Shown: positions 1 to 8,282 of the stretch, piece after piece | Layout: each line of letters begins with the position of its first letter | Position numbering within the stretch: the stretch's first letter is position 1 | Assembly: GCF_020037125.1 (NCBI RefSeq) | Contig: NZ_JAIQDG010000012.1 | Span: 124,001 to 188,000 of the forward strand | Direction of reading: 5' to 3' | DNA length: 64,000 bases | DNA from: Myxococcus sp. RHSTA-1-4 | Lineage (GTDB): Bacteria > Myxococcota > Myxococcia > Myxococcales > Myxococcaceae | Translations under genes and position numbers: made by a program | Notes under the pieces: generated by a model | Told to the model about the DNA's origin: nothing | Database searches by the model: none | The model's input: the letters and a program-made list of their open reading frames with translations, nothing else

Positions 1-1
1 G

Positions 2-136
2 GAAGCAAAGGAGGAAGCCCAGGAGCTCTGCACGGACGCGCCCGGAGTGGACCGCGAGAAGCTCCACCGCGAGCTGGCCACCGACGCCGAGCGCTTCTTC
101 ACCCGCACCCTGGCGCCCGCGGCTCCGGGCCCTTGA
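2..136 (+). CDS. 3' end of an unknown gene (partial)
   Basis: The frame enters from the left edge already open and ends at a TGA, giving 44 visible residues that start EAKEEAQELCTDAPGV and end TLAPAAPGP. The segment is charged and looks helical, with one cysteine and no recognisable domain, so I give no function. It converges on the GNAT gene, whose stop lies 17 bases downstream on the other strand. Codon choice is strongly GC in the third position, which supports real coding. Confidence 0.6.
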   Translation, partial: EAKEEAQELCTDAPGVDREKLHRELATDAERFFTRTLAPAAPGP

Positions 137-152
137 GTCCGGGCACCGGGCC

Positions 153-827
153 TCAACCGCCCTTCTTCGCCCCCGCCCTGCCCCTGCGCCCACCACCCAC
201 GCGAACCATGACGGTCTCCGGCATGGGGCCGTTGTTGGGGCTGCCCTCCGCATCCGGGGCCACCTTCGGCCTGCGCTTGATGCGCCGGGGCGGCAGCAGG
301 TCTGGCTCGCCGGGGACCTTCTGCGCCATGAAGATGGCGGCATCGAGCTTGTAGAAGTTGCGCGCCCGGTACCACGCCAGGGCGGCCTCGTTGTTCTCCG
401 CCACCTCCAGCACCAGGTGCGTGCAGCCCCGGGTGCGAGCCAGGTGCTGGAGCTGATCCATCATGAAGCTGCCCACCCCGCGCCCCTGGTAGTCGGGGTG
501 CACGGCCAGCTCCTCCACGAAGAGGGGCCGCATGCCCCGCTTCTCGAACCAGCGCGGGTTGACCCAGTTGTCGTCGCCGGTGGCCTCGAAGGCGCACTCG
601 GAATAGCCGACGATTTCCCCGTCCACCTCGTAGAGGAGCTGCTCTATCCAATCGGAGGTGTAGACCTCCATGAAGCGCCGCTTGGAGCGGGGACGCTGGT
701 ACTCCACCGTCTCGCGATTGACGTCGCGGAAGACGAGCTTCAGGAACTCCCAGGTCCGGTTCAAATCACGGCGGTGGATGCGGCGGACGCGCACCTCGAG
801 CGTGTCCTGGGATTTCTCCGTCGGCAT
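153..827 (-). CDS. GNAT family N-acetyltransferase
   Basis: A 224-residue protein with the GNAT fold signature. The motif A segment is VEELAVHPDYQGRGVG, with the QxxGxG acetyl-CoA pyrophosphate loop near residue 117, followed by a helix (FMMDQLQHLA) and the C-terminal YRARNFYKLD strand typical of the family. It should transfer an acetyl group from acetyl-CoA to an amine; the substrate cannot be told. After about residue 170 the chain continues with a basic, Pro/Gly-rich tail (PPRRIKRRPK and GGGRRGRAGAKKGG) that the fold does not need and that might bind nucleic acid or simply be disordered. It stands alone on the minus strand. Confidence 0.85.
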   Translation of the reverse strand: MPTEKSQDTLEVRVRRIHRRDLNRTWEFLKLVFRDVNRETVEYQRPRSKRRFMEVYTSDWIEQLLYEVDGEIVGYSECAFEATGDDNWVNPRWFEKRGMRPLFVEELAVHPDYQGRGVGSFMMDQLQHLARTRGCTHLVLEVAENNEAALAWYRARNFYKLDAAIFMAQKVPGEPDLLPPRRIKRRPKVAPDAEGSPNNGPMPETVMVRVGGGRRGRAGAKKGG

Positions 828-1074
828 ACGCCGCCTCCATAGCAGGATGGAGGAAACCCTCCAGCACTTCCCGGTCCCGGCTGGCGCCCCGCCCGGTGCC
901 GGCCAGCGCCCCGTGCCGGGAAATAGGGGGTTGGACGCCTGTCAGACCTGCGTGTTCCCCTCCTGAAGCCCCCGGACTGGGTGCCGTACGACATCAGGAG
1001 GGTTGCTTGCAGGTGGGGTGGGAGGATGGAATGGGGACAACCAGGCAGCCGCGACACCCACGAGCTCCGACCCA

Positions 1075-3093
1075 ATGACTCGACCCTCCGACGGTGACCT
1101 CCGTACCGACACCGTCTTGCGCAACACCTACAAGATTGTCTCCGTGCTGGGGCGGGGAGGCATGGGCGCGGTGTACCTGGCCCAGCACCTGCGCCTTCCC
1201 GGCAAGCAGGTGGCGGTCAAGGTCCTCCGGGGTGGGGACCAGGTGACGCAGGAGATATTCACCCGCTTCCGCCGCGAGGCGGAGATCGCCTCCCGGCTGG
1301 GGCACCCCAACATCGTCGAGGTGCTCGACTACGACACCCTGGAGGACGGCACTCCGTTCCTGGTGCTGGAGTTCCTGCGCGGCGAGAGCCTCCAGTCCCG
1401 GCTGGAGCGGGGGCGGCTGCCGCTGGACGAGGTGTTCTCCTACACGCGGCAGATGGGCTCGGCGCTCCAGGCGGCGCACGGGGCGGGCATCGTCCACCGG
1501 GACCTCAAGCCGGCCAACGTGTTCCTGGTGCCCACCGACTCCGGCGGGGTGGTGGCTCAGCGCGTGAAGCTGCTCGACTTCGGCATCTCCAAGGTCCTCA
1601 GCTCGGAGACCTTGCAGACGCAGGAAGCCACCATCATCGGCACGCCGCAGTACATGTCGCCCGAGCAGGCGATGGGCAAGAACCGGGAAATCGACGCGCG
1701 GACGGACATCTTCGCGCTCGGGTGCATCGTCTACGAGATGCTGTCCGGCAAGCCCGTCTTCGGCGCGGGCACCCTGGCGCAGATGATCTTCCGCGTCGTG
1801 TACGAGCCGGCCGATCCGCTGGCCCCGCTCTGCCCGGAGGCCCCGGCGCACACCCTCGCCGCGGTGGAGCGTGCGCTGTCCAAGCGCCCGGATGACCGCT
1901 TCCCGGACGTGGCCTCCTTCGTGGAGGCGCTGACGGGCAGCCCGCTGCACACGCTCTCTCCGCAGCCGGGAGCGCAGCCGCTTCCCCGCCCTGCGGCGCC
2001 CCATCCCACTCCGAGCGCCCGGCCCGTCTCGGGCATCGCGCTGCCCTCGGACAACGCGGGCGAGGAAGGCTTCGACGCCACGATTGCACCGGGCAGCGGC
2101 AAGGCCGCCGTCCCGGATACGGGCCGCATGGGCATGGTGCAGCCCGAGCCCTTCGCGGGGGGCGGCACGGGCCGCATGGGCATGGTGCAGCCCGAGCCCT
2201 TCGCGGGGGGCGGCACGGGTCGCATGGGCGCGCCGCTGATGGACCCGCCGGCCCTGGAGCCCACGCTCATCTCCAAGCAGGTCCCCGTCCCTCCGCCGGA
2301 GCGCCCGCCCCAGCCCATCACCGCGGTGACGCCCCCGGTGCAGTCCGTGCCCCAGCAGGGCCCCGCGTCCGTCCAGGGCGTGGCCCCGGGCCAGCCCATG
2401 CACGCCGCGCAGTCCGTGGCCGGGGTCCCCGCGCAGCCCATCGCCGTGGCTCCCGCGCAGGCCATGCAGCCCGCGCCCACCAGGAGCCGTGGCCCGCTGG
2501 TCACCGCCGCGGCCGTGGCGCTCTTCGTCGCCGGTGGTGGCGTGGTCTGGCTGATGAGCCGCCCCGGGACTCCGTCCACGACGCCGGTGAGCGGCCCCCA
2601 GACGACGGCGGTGCAGCGGCCCCCGGCCAACTCCGGCAACGGCACCCCGACGGCCCTGGTGAATCAGCCCCCAACAAACTCCGGCAGCGGCACCCCGACG
2701 ACTGCCGTGCAGCAGCCTCCGCCCGACGTGGGCACGCCGGAGCCGGGCCCTTCCAACACTCCCACGGTGGCCACCACCACGCCGGACAAGCCGGCCACCA
2801 CCACCCGCCCAACGGCGCGCCCGGAGCAGTCCGAGGAAATGCCCGAGCGGGTGCGGGAGCTGCTGGCCGAGGGCGAGCGCGCCCTGGCCGCTGGCGATGC
2901 CGTCAAGGCCATCGCTCTCGCACAGAGCAGCCAGCGCACGGGCTTCGTGGCCAAGGCGTCGTACTCGCTGCTCACCCGCGCCTACTGCAAGCAGAACGAC
3001 CTGAGCAATATCAATGCCCAATGGCCCAAGGTCGCCGCCTCGGACAAGCCCCGGGTCCGCAAGTTCTGCAAGCGGTACGGCACCGAACTCTGA
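1075..3093 (+). CDS. transmembrane Ser/Thr protein kinase (Pkn type)
   Basis: A Hanks-type kinase of 672 residues. Visible motifs are the glycine loop VLGRGGMGAVYLA (about residue 24), the AVKVL lysine (about 48), HRDLKPAN (about 141), DFG (about 168) and GTPQYMSPEQ in the activation segment, so all catalytic residues are present. A Pro-rich juxtamembrane linker follows, with two perfect 16-residue repeats (GRMGMVQPEPFAGGGT). One membrane helix lies near 473-496, then an outside Pro/Thr-rich region with NSGNGTPT-like repeats, and a C-terminal helical segment resembling a TPR pair. The ATG at 1075 was chosen because the kinase fold begins soon after it. In-frame TTG 1003 and GTG 1018 are possible, but the AGGAGGG at 996-1002 is badly spaced for both. 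Two exported-protein genes follow closely and may share its transcript. Confidence 0.9.
   Translation: MTRPSDGDLRTDTVLRNTYKIVSVLGRGGMGAVYLAQHLRLPGKQVAVKVLRGGDQVTQEIFTRFRREAEIASRLGHPNIVEVLDYDTLEDGTPFLVLEFLRGESLQSRLERGRLPLDEVFSYTRQMGSALQAAHGAGIVHRDLKPANVFLVPTDSGGVVAQRVKLLDFGISKVLSSETLQTQEATIIGTPQYMSPEQAMGKNREIDARTDIFALGCIVYEMLSGKPVFGAGTLAQMIFRVVYEPADPLAPLCPEAPAHTLAAVERALSKRPDDRFPDVASFVEALTGSPLHTLSPQPGAQPLPRPAAPHPTPSARPVSGIALPSDNAGEEGFDATIAPGSGKAAVPDTGRMGMVQPEPFAGGGTGRMGMVQPEPFAGGGTGRMGAPLMDPPALEPTLISKQVPVPPPERPPQPITAVTPPVQSVPQQGPASVQGVAPGQPMHAAQSVAGVPAQPIAVAPAQAMQPAPTRSRGPLVTAAAVALFVAGGGVVWLMSRPGTPSTTPVSGPQTTAVQRPPANSGNGTPTALVNQPPTNSGSGTPTTAVQQPPPDVGTPEPGPSNTPTVATTTPDKPATTTRPTARPEQSEEMPERVRELLAEGERALAAGDAVKAIALAQSSQRTGFVAKASYSLLTRAYCKQNDLSNINAQWPKVAASDKPRVRKFCKRYGTEL
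2121..2216 (+). repeat. two perfect 48-bp tandem copies inside the kinase gene
   Basis: Bases 2121-2168 and 2169-2216 are identical, and a third copy begins at 2217 before diverging. Each copy encodes the 16-residue unit GRMGMVQPEPFAGGGT in the cytoplasmic linker of the kinase. The perfect identity implies recent duplication or ongoing copy-number change. Confidence 0.9.
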
Positions 3094-3145
3094 CACACGG
3101 GCCTTTCGCGAAGGGGGGCCCTCTCCGCAGCACGAGGTGATTCGC

Positions 3146-3958
3146 TTGAGAACCATGGTCGCAGTGATTGTCGCGGCGGTCGCGCTGGGGGCCGCACCCA
3201 GCCTGGCGGCTGCCCCCGTGGAGGCGGGCAAGGTGTACTCCGGTACCGAGGGCGAGGAAGTCGCGGTCGTCCCCCTTGCGCCCCGGTCCGACAAGAAGTT
3301 CCTCATCCGCGTGCGCGGCACGGGCTCCGAGTTCGACGGGAAGGTCTTCCCCTACGAGCTGAACGACTGGAGCACCAGCAGCACCGTGCAGCTCAACTAC
3401 AAGACGCAGTGGCACGGCCGGGACTACACGGCCCTGCACGTGCGCGACCAGCGCTACGAGATGTACGTGCCCGGCCGCCAGCAGGCCATCCGCCTCACCT
3501 ACGACGAGAAGAAGACCCAGTCCCTCAAGCCGGAGGAGGTCTACTCGCAGTACCAGAAGCTCCAGAAGGACGGCACGCTGGCGAAGCTGATGGCCTTCGA
3601 CCGCAAGGGCGAGGCCGCGCGCCACGACAAGGACTACGCCGACACGCTCCACGAGATGAACAGCGCGTGCGGCACCTCGGTGTCGGCGGCCATCGACTGG
3701 AGCAGCGTCACCGACGACCACCTCAAGGAGCTGAGCATCTCCAGCTACTGTGACGCCCCGCTCACCGCGATGAAGCAGCTGTGCACCGTCTCCAACATCG
3801 CGAAGCAGACCGTGCGCGAGAAGGTGAAGCAGGTCAGCTGCCGCTTCGGCAACGCCCTGGAGCCGAAGCTCGAGGCGGACCGCGTCATCTGGACGACCCA
3901 CAAGGACGCCAGCAACCAGGACCAACACGCCACCCGGTTCCTCAAGACGAACCTGTAG
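3146..3958 (+). CDS. exported protein of unknown function
   Basis: About 270 residues beginning MRTMVAVIVAAVALGAAPSLAAAP, a clear Sec signal peptide with a likely cut after an Ala-x-Ala. I chose the TTG at 3146 because GAGGTGA (3134-3140) lies five bases before it; the ATG at 3155 is too far from that site. The mature part is soluble and Lys/Asp-rich with three late cysteines (near SACGT, SSYCD, KQLCT and QVSCRF), which might form disulfides in the periplasm. No family is recognised. It sits 52 bases after the kinase gene and 15 bases before another exported protein of similar style, suggesting a three-gene operon. Confidence 0.75.
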   Translation: MRTMVAVIVAAVALGAAPSLAAAPVEAGKVYSGTEGEEVAVVPLAPRSDKKFLIRVRGTGSEFDGKVFPYELNDWSTSSTVQLNYKTQWHGRDYTALHVRDQRYEMYVPGRQQAIRLTYDEKKTQSLKPEEVYSQYQKLQKDGTLAKLMAFDRKGEAARHDKDYADTLHEMNSACGTSVSAAIDWSSVTDDHLKELSISSYCDAPLTAMKQLCTVSNIAKQTVREKVKQVSCRFGNALEPKLEADRVIWTTHKDASNQDQHATRFLKTNL

Positions 3959-3973
3959 CCGGAGCCCTCCCAG

Positions 3974-4798
3974 ATGAACTTCAAGCGATTCGCAGCGGTC
4001 GCGATGTCCCTCGCGTGCGGTGCCTCCCTGGCCGCCGACCCCGTCCAGCCGCCTTGGGGCAAGGAGGAGAACCTCGGCCAGAAGATGCTGATGGAAGCCA
4101 CCTCCGTGTGCACCGACGGCAAGGGGCACTACGTGGTGCTGGCGCCGGAGGACGACGAGAACCGCCCGCGCATGTACTACGGCGACGGGAAGACCTTCGT
4201 CCTGGTGGCCAGCCCGGGCCACTATGCGCCGTCGAACTCCTTCCTGGAGCCGCGCTTCTTCAACAAGTCCGCCAACCCCAACTTCCGCGGCATGGACTAC
4301 CGCGTGATGTCGGAGGTGGAGCTGGACGCGAAGGAGAAGAGCTGCGCCCTGCGCTGCGGCGAGAAGAAGATTCCCCTCACCCTGATGGACGGCGCGGAGG
4401 CCGCGGACCTGCTGCGCAAGGCCACGTACCAGCCCAACCCGCAGAAGTACGCGCCCCACGCGCTGCTGCGTGACACCAAGGGCAACTACTACTTCGTGGA
4501 CCGCGGCTTCCACGAGGCCGACCAGAAGAGCTACCGCGTCTTCATCGGCCAGCGCGGCACCCTGAAGCAGCAGAAGATGACCAACGTCGTCTCGGACTCC
4601 GAGGGCGAAATCTTCTCCACGAAGAAGGGCGAGCTCCGGCTGGTGCTCGACCAGGAGAAGTCCTCCATGTGGATCGAGAACACCAAGAAGTCCTTCGAGC
4701 TGCGCCAGGTGCCCGTCCACGAGAACCTGCCGCTCATCTACAACGACCTGGGTGTGTACGAGGGCGCCCGCCTGGGCACGCCCTGCGACGACCAGTAG
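3974..4798 (+). CDS. exported protein of unknown function
   Basis: A 274-residue protein that begins MNFKRFAAVAMSLACGASLAA, a Sec signal peptide with a predicted cut near ASLAA-DP. The cysteine before the cut is not in a good lipobox position, so I favour a soluble periplasmic protein. The mature chain contains a CALRCGEKK pair and a Trp/Tyr-rich beta-type pattern, but no family is recognised. It follows the previous exported protein by 15 bases and shares its length and general character, so the two may act together, possibly with the upstream receptor kinase; that link is inference from position only. Confidence 0.75.
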   Translation: MNFKRFAAVAMSLACGASLAADPVQPPWGKEENLGQKMLMEATSVCTDGKGHYVVLAPEDDENRPRMYYGDGKTFVLVASPGHYAPSNSFLEPRFFNKSANPNFRGMDYRVMSEVELDAKEKSCALRCGEKKIPLTLMDGAEAADLLRKATYQPNPQKYAPHALLRDTKGNYYFVDRGFHEADQKSYRVFIGQRGTLKQQKMTNVVSDSEGEIFSTKKGELRLVLDQEKSSMWIENTKKSFELRQVPVHENLPLIYNDLGVYEGARLGTPCDDQ

Positions 4799-4815
4799 CC
4801 ACGCGCCTCACGGCG

Positions 4816-4832
4816 CCGGCCCCGCGGGCCGG
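4816..4832 (+). terminator. GC-rich hairpin, possible terminator
   Basis: A perfect 7-bp stem (CCGGCCC / GGGCCGG) with a CGC loop lies 17 bases after the stop of the exported-protein gene. There is no T run, so intrinsic termination is uncertain; such hairpins are common in GC-rich genomes. Confidence 0.4.
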
Positions 4833-4928
4833 GCGGAACGTCTCCACGACGCTCCTCCCGGCCCGTGGCCGTTTCAGTGTCCCCGGCTCGAGGTCCGGGC
4901 GGGAAGCCGGCGGGCCGGCCTTGATTGA

Positions 4929-6278
4929 GTGGCGCGGTTGCGCGAGCCTTCCCCTTCCGCCGTGAGCCATCCCCGCTACTTCGTCCCCCATGCCGCCAGC
5001 GCGGCCGAGCCCGTCCAGTCGGACGCCTCCGCGATAGCGCACGTGGTGGATGCGTTCCGCTTCGAGGCCAGACACCTCCTGGAGCAGGAGTGGATTGTCG
5101 GCATCGACGCGGTGGGCAACGTCCACGTGGTGCCCGCCAGCGCGAGAGACCCGCTCCCCGCCGAGGCGAAGGCGCAGCTCACGCACCACGAGGTCGCCTC
5201 CGGCCGCACGCCCCGGCGCATCGCCGCGGAGGAGCTGTACTTCTTCGCCGTGGAACTGGTGGAGCACCCCTCCGACGCGGAGGGCTTCAACGACCCGGTG
5301 TACCTCTATGGCCACCTGTCGGGCCCGTGGCCGGGTGATGCGCCCACACGCGTGCCGGGGCAGCTCACGGTGACGCGCGGGGACGTGCTGGCCGGGCTGG
5401 TGCACGGCGCGGCGGAGGCCTTCCACTACGTGCAGACGCCGGAGAGCCCCTCCGCGCCGCGCGGCTACCACGCGCTGCTTCCAGGGGACCGCCCCGAGCG
5501 CCTCGCCGAGGGCCGGGGCCTGGTGCTCGCCTGGCCCGCGGTGCCACCCGAGCTGCAGGTGGGCAACGCCTCCAACGGCCCCATGGTGGCGCGCATCCTC
5601 CATGACGTGCTCACGCAGCTCCAGGAGGACGCCCGCGCGCATGGCGGCCCGGAGCCGCTGGCGCGAATGGAGCTGCCCGTCCCCAGCCGCGCCATGGCCA
5701 TCGCGGACCTGGAGCTGCGCGGCTATGAGGTGAAGGGCGACGTGGCCATCCTCCGGCGCAACCACCCGGGCCTCCTCACCCGCATGGCGGAGTGGCTGCG
5801 CGCGGAGAAGGTGAAGGTGCCCACCGAGGCCGGCGCCCCCGGCTTCCTCGAGGTGGCCCGCGCCGCGCTCGCCGCCCTCCCCGGCTGGCCCGGGGAATCG
5901 GAGCGGGTGCTCCGCGCGCTCGTCCGTCCCGGAGGCAGCGCGCCCGTGCCCGTCGGCTCCATGGCCATTCCCGTGGCCGCCGCGGCCGTGGCGCCGCGTC
6001 CCCTGCCCCCTCGCGCGCCACCGAAGCCGCCGCGCCCGGACGAGTGGATGCAGGACTTCCTCAACGCGCACGCCGCGTCACACCCGGGCGGCGCGAAGCC
6101 GAAGCTCACGCGGGCGAAGCCGGCCTTCACTCCGCCTCCCGCGCCCGCGAAGAAGTCCGGCACGCCGGACTGGATGGCGGACTTCGGCGCCACTCGCGGT
6201 GAACCCGCGTCAAAGCCCTCCACGAACACGGCGTCCCCCGCGAAGAAGCCGGATTGGATGAGCGACTTCGAGGACTGA
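4929..6278 (+). CDS. unknown protein with three W-M-x-D-F tail motifs
   Basis: A 449-residue cytoplasmic protein with no recognised domain. Residues 1 to about 345 look globular. The last 100 residues are Pro/Ala/Lys-rich and hold three spaced copies of a short motif: PDEWMQDFLNAH, TPDWMADFGA and KPDWMSDFED, the last at the very C-terminus. Such repeated aromatic/acidic motifs in a disordered tail usually serve as docking sites for a partner, which I cannot name. The GTG at 4929 is the first start; a GTG at 4962 is equally possible because neither has a clear ribosome site. It is followed after 72 bases by the vWA/ATPase operon. Confidence 0.75.
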   Translation: MARLREPSPSAVSHPRYFVPHAASAAEPVQSDASAIAHVVDAFRFEARHLLEQEWIVGIDAVGNVHVVPASARDPLPAEAKAQLTHHEVASGRTPRRIAAEELYFFAVELVEHPSDAEGFNDPVYLYGHLSGPWPGDAPTRVPGQLTVTRGDVLAGLVHGAAEAFHYVQTPESPSAPRGYHALLPGDRPERLAEGRGLVLAWPAVPPELQVGNASNGPMVARILHDVLTQLQEDARAHGGPEPLARMELPVPSRAMAIADLELRGYEVKGDVAILRRNHPGLLTRMAEWLRAEKVKVPTEAGAPGFLEVARAALAALPGWPGESERVLRALVRPGGSAPVPVGSMAIPVAAAAVAPRPLPPRAPPKPPRPDEWMQDFLNAHAASHPGGAKPKLTRAKPAFTPPPAPAKKSGTPDWMADFGATRGEPASKPSTNTASPAKKPDWMSDFED

Positions 6279-6350
6279 GGGTGGGCCGTTGCGGCTCCTG
6301 CCCGCGGGGCGATACCGTCGCCCCCCAATCGCAGGGGGAACAACGACACC

Positions 6351-7286
6351 ATGGGACACGAGAAGCCGGTAGAGCCGTTTTCGGACCTCCACGTGGAGGA
6401 GGGGAAGGTGCGCGCGGTGCTGCTGCACGACCCCACCGTCGAGGGCCTGGACGTCGCCATCTACATGGACGCGTCGGGCAGCATGCAGGACGAGTACAAG
6501 TATGAGCGGCCCCAGCGCACCTTCCTGGAGTGGATTCGCGGCGCGCCGCTGAAGGACCCCGCCAACCAGGTGGAGCCCCAGGTGCAGTGGATGCTCGAGT
6601 ACCTGGCCACCAAGGACCGCAACGGCCAGCTCCGCGTGGCCTACTGGGCCTGCGGCAACTCCGGCCGCGAGGTGGAGGTGGTGGGCGAGCTGAAGGGCGT
6701 GGACGTGAAGCAGTACAAGTTCCCCGGCGCGAAGAAGCTCGGGAACCACACGTACCTGGCCCCCGCGCTGAAGGACTACGTGCGCTACCTCAAGGAGCAG
6801 GTGCCGCAGGGCGCCCGCCGCGGCTGCGCGGTCATCGTCACCGACGGCCAGCTCCACGACGCGGATGAGGTGGAGAAGTTCTCCGAGCAGGTCGCGAAGG
6901 AGATCGCCTCCGGAAAGCTGCCGCGCCTGAACTTCGTGCTGGTGGGCGTGGGTGACGGCATCGACGAGGAGCAGCTCGAGAAGATTGCCCACACCGAGTA
7001 CCCGGGCGTGGGCCACCTGTGGTGCCACCGCATCGCCAAGGAAATCACCCAGGTGGCGGAGCTGGTGGCCGTGCTCGTCGACGAGAACATGACGGTCGCC
7101 GCCGGCGGCACCATCTACGACGACAAGGGCAAGGTCCTGAAGACCTATGAGGGCCGCCTCCCGGCGGTGCTGGAGTTCGACGTGCCCGAGGGCGCGGAGA
7201 GCTTCACCCTGGAGGTGAACGGCCAGCGCTACACCCAGCCGCTGCCGGACGAGGACCACCACGACGAGGACGAGGACCACCACTGA
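6351..7286 (+). CDS. vWA-domain protein with Asp/His-rich tail (copy 1)
   Basis: A 311-residue protein with a von Willebrand A domain. The MIDAS metal site DxSxS is visible as DASGS at about residue 40, with the later VIVTDGQ and VGVGDG strands of the fold. A C-terminal beta-type region (TIYDDKGKVLKTYEGRLPAV onward) precedes the last residues, DEDHHDEDEDHH. No signal peptide or membrane helix is seen, so it should be cytoplasmic. vWA proteins usually bind partners through a Mg2+ ion; the tail looks able to bind transition metals. AGGGGGA before the ATG is a good ribosome site. Its TGA overlaps the ATG of the next gene, a paralog, by one base, so the two are translationally coupled. Confidence 0.85.
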   Translation: MGHEKPVEPFSDLHVEEGKVRAVLLHDPTVEGLDVAIYMDASGSMQDEYKYERPQRTFLEWIRGAPLKDPANQVEPQVQWMLEYLATKDRNGQLRVAYWACGNSGREVEVVGELKGVDVKQYKFPGAKKLGNHTYLAPALKDYVRYLKEQVPQGARRGCAVIVTDGQLHDADEVEKFSEQVAKEIASGKLPRLNFVLVGVGDGIDEEQLEKIAHTEYPGVGHLWCHRIAKEITQVAELVAVLVDENMTVAAGGTIYDDKGKVLKTYEGRLPAVLEFDVPEGAESFTLEVNGQRYTQPLPDEDHHDEDEDHH

Positions 7287-8263
7287 TGGCCGGCCACGAA
7301 GTCATCGTCCGGCCGTTCTCGGACGTGCACCGGATGGGGAACAAGGTCGTCGCCACGCTGCTGCACGACCCGACGGTGGAGGGGCTGGACGTGGCCCTCT
7401 ACATGGACGGCTCGGCGAGCATGGAGGACGAGTACGGGCCTCGCGGCGTGCTGGCGAAGCTGGCGCCCGTGAAGAACCAGGTCGAGCCGGAGATGCGGTG
7501 GATGCTGGAGTACCTCGCATCCAAGGACCGCGACGGCGTGGTGCGCGTTGCGTACTGGGCCACGGGAGACGGCAGCCAGCTGGAGCACGTGGGGGACCTC
7601 ACCGCCTTGCAGGCGAAGGACTTCCGCTTCCCGGGGCCGCGCTTCTACGGCAAGGCCACGGTGATGCTCCCGGTGCTGCGGGACTTCGTGGCCCACATGA
7701 AGCAGCAGGTGCAGACGGGCGCGCGCCGGGGGCTGGCGGTCATCATCACCGACTCGCAGCTCTCGGACGGCAACGACGTGCGGGCCTACGCCACCCAGGT
7801 GGCGAAGGAGATCGCCGCCGGCCGCCTGCCGCGGATGAACTTCGTGTTCGTCGGCGTGGGCGACCAGGTGGATGAAGAGCAGATGGAGGAAATCTCCCAC
7901 GAGACGTACCCGGGCGTGGGCCACCTGTGGTGCCACCGCATCTCCCACCGCATGGAGGAGATGGCGGAGCTGGTGGCGGTGCTGGTGGACGAGACGATGA
8001 CCGTCGCGGCGGGCGGCACCATTTACGACGAGCAGGGCAAGGTCCTGAAGTCGTACGAGGGCCGGCTGCCCGCGGTGCTCGAGTTCGAGGTCCCCGAGAC
8101 GTGCAAGGCCTTCACCCTGGAGGTGGCGGGTCAGAAGTTCACCCAGCCCATCCCCGAGGAGCACGAGGACGAGGACCACCACGAGGAAGAGGAGCCCCAG
8201 CCCGCACCGGTGAGCGCCCCCGCCCCCGCTCCCTCCCGCAAGCACGGCGGCCACCGCCACTAG
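7286..8263 (+). CDS. vWA-domain protein with Asp/His-rich tail (copy 2)
   Basis: A 325-residue paralog of the gene before it. The first residues (PFSDVHRMGNKVVATLLHDP), the MIDAS motif DGSAS at about residue 41, the VIITDSQLSDG and VGVGDQVDEEQ strands, and the TIYDEQGKVLKSYEGRLPAV region all align without large gaps. The tail is again acidic and His-rich (EHEDEDHHEEEE), then continues with Pro/Ala and ends KHGGHRH. The pair clearly arose by tandem duplication. The metal ATPase gene starts 19 bases downstream, which makes a metal-linked role for both vWA proteins likely but unproven. Confidence 0.85.
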   Translation: MAGHEVIVRPFSDVHRMGNKVVATLLHDPTVEGLDVALYMDGSASMEDEYGPRGVLAKLAPVKNQVEPEMRWMLEYLASKDRDGVVRVAYWATGDGSQLEHVGDLTALQAKDFRFPGPRFYGKATVMLPVLRDFVAHMKQQVQTGARRGLAVIITDSQLSDGNDVRAYATQVAKEIAAGRLPRMNFVFVGVGDQVDEEQMEEISHETYPGVGHLWCHRISHRMEEMAELVAVLVDETMTVAAGGTIYDEQGKVLKSYEGRLPAVLEFEVPETCKAFTLEVAGQKFTQPIPEEHEDEDHHEEEEPQPAPVSAPAPAPSRKHGGHRH

Positions 8264-8282
8264 CACCAGGAATCACGACGCC

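Noticed and set aside
133-354. Short plus-strand frame after the first gene
   Set aside because: It lies opposite the acetyltransferase C-terminus and has no ribosome site or recognisable content.
3099-3121. Hairpin after the first kinase gene
   Set aside because: Only a four-base stem (CCTT/AAGG) pairs well, and the next gene in the apparent operon starts soon after.
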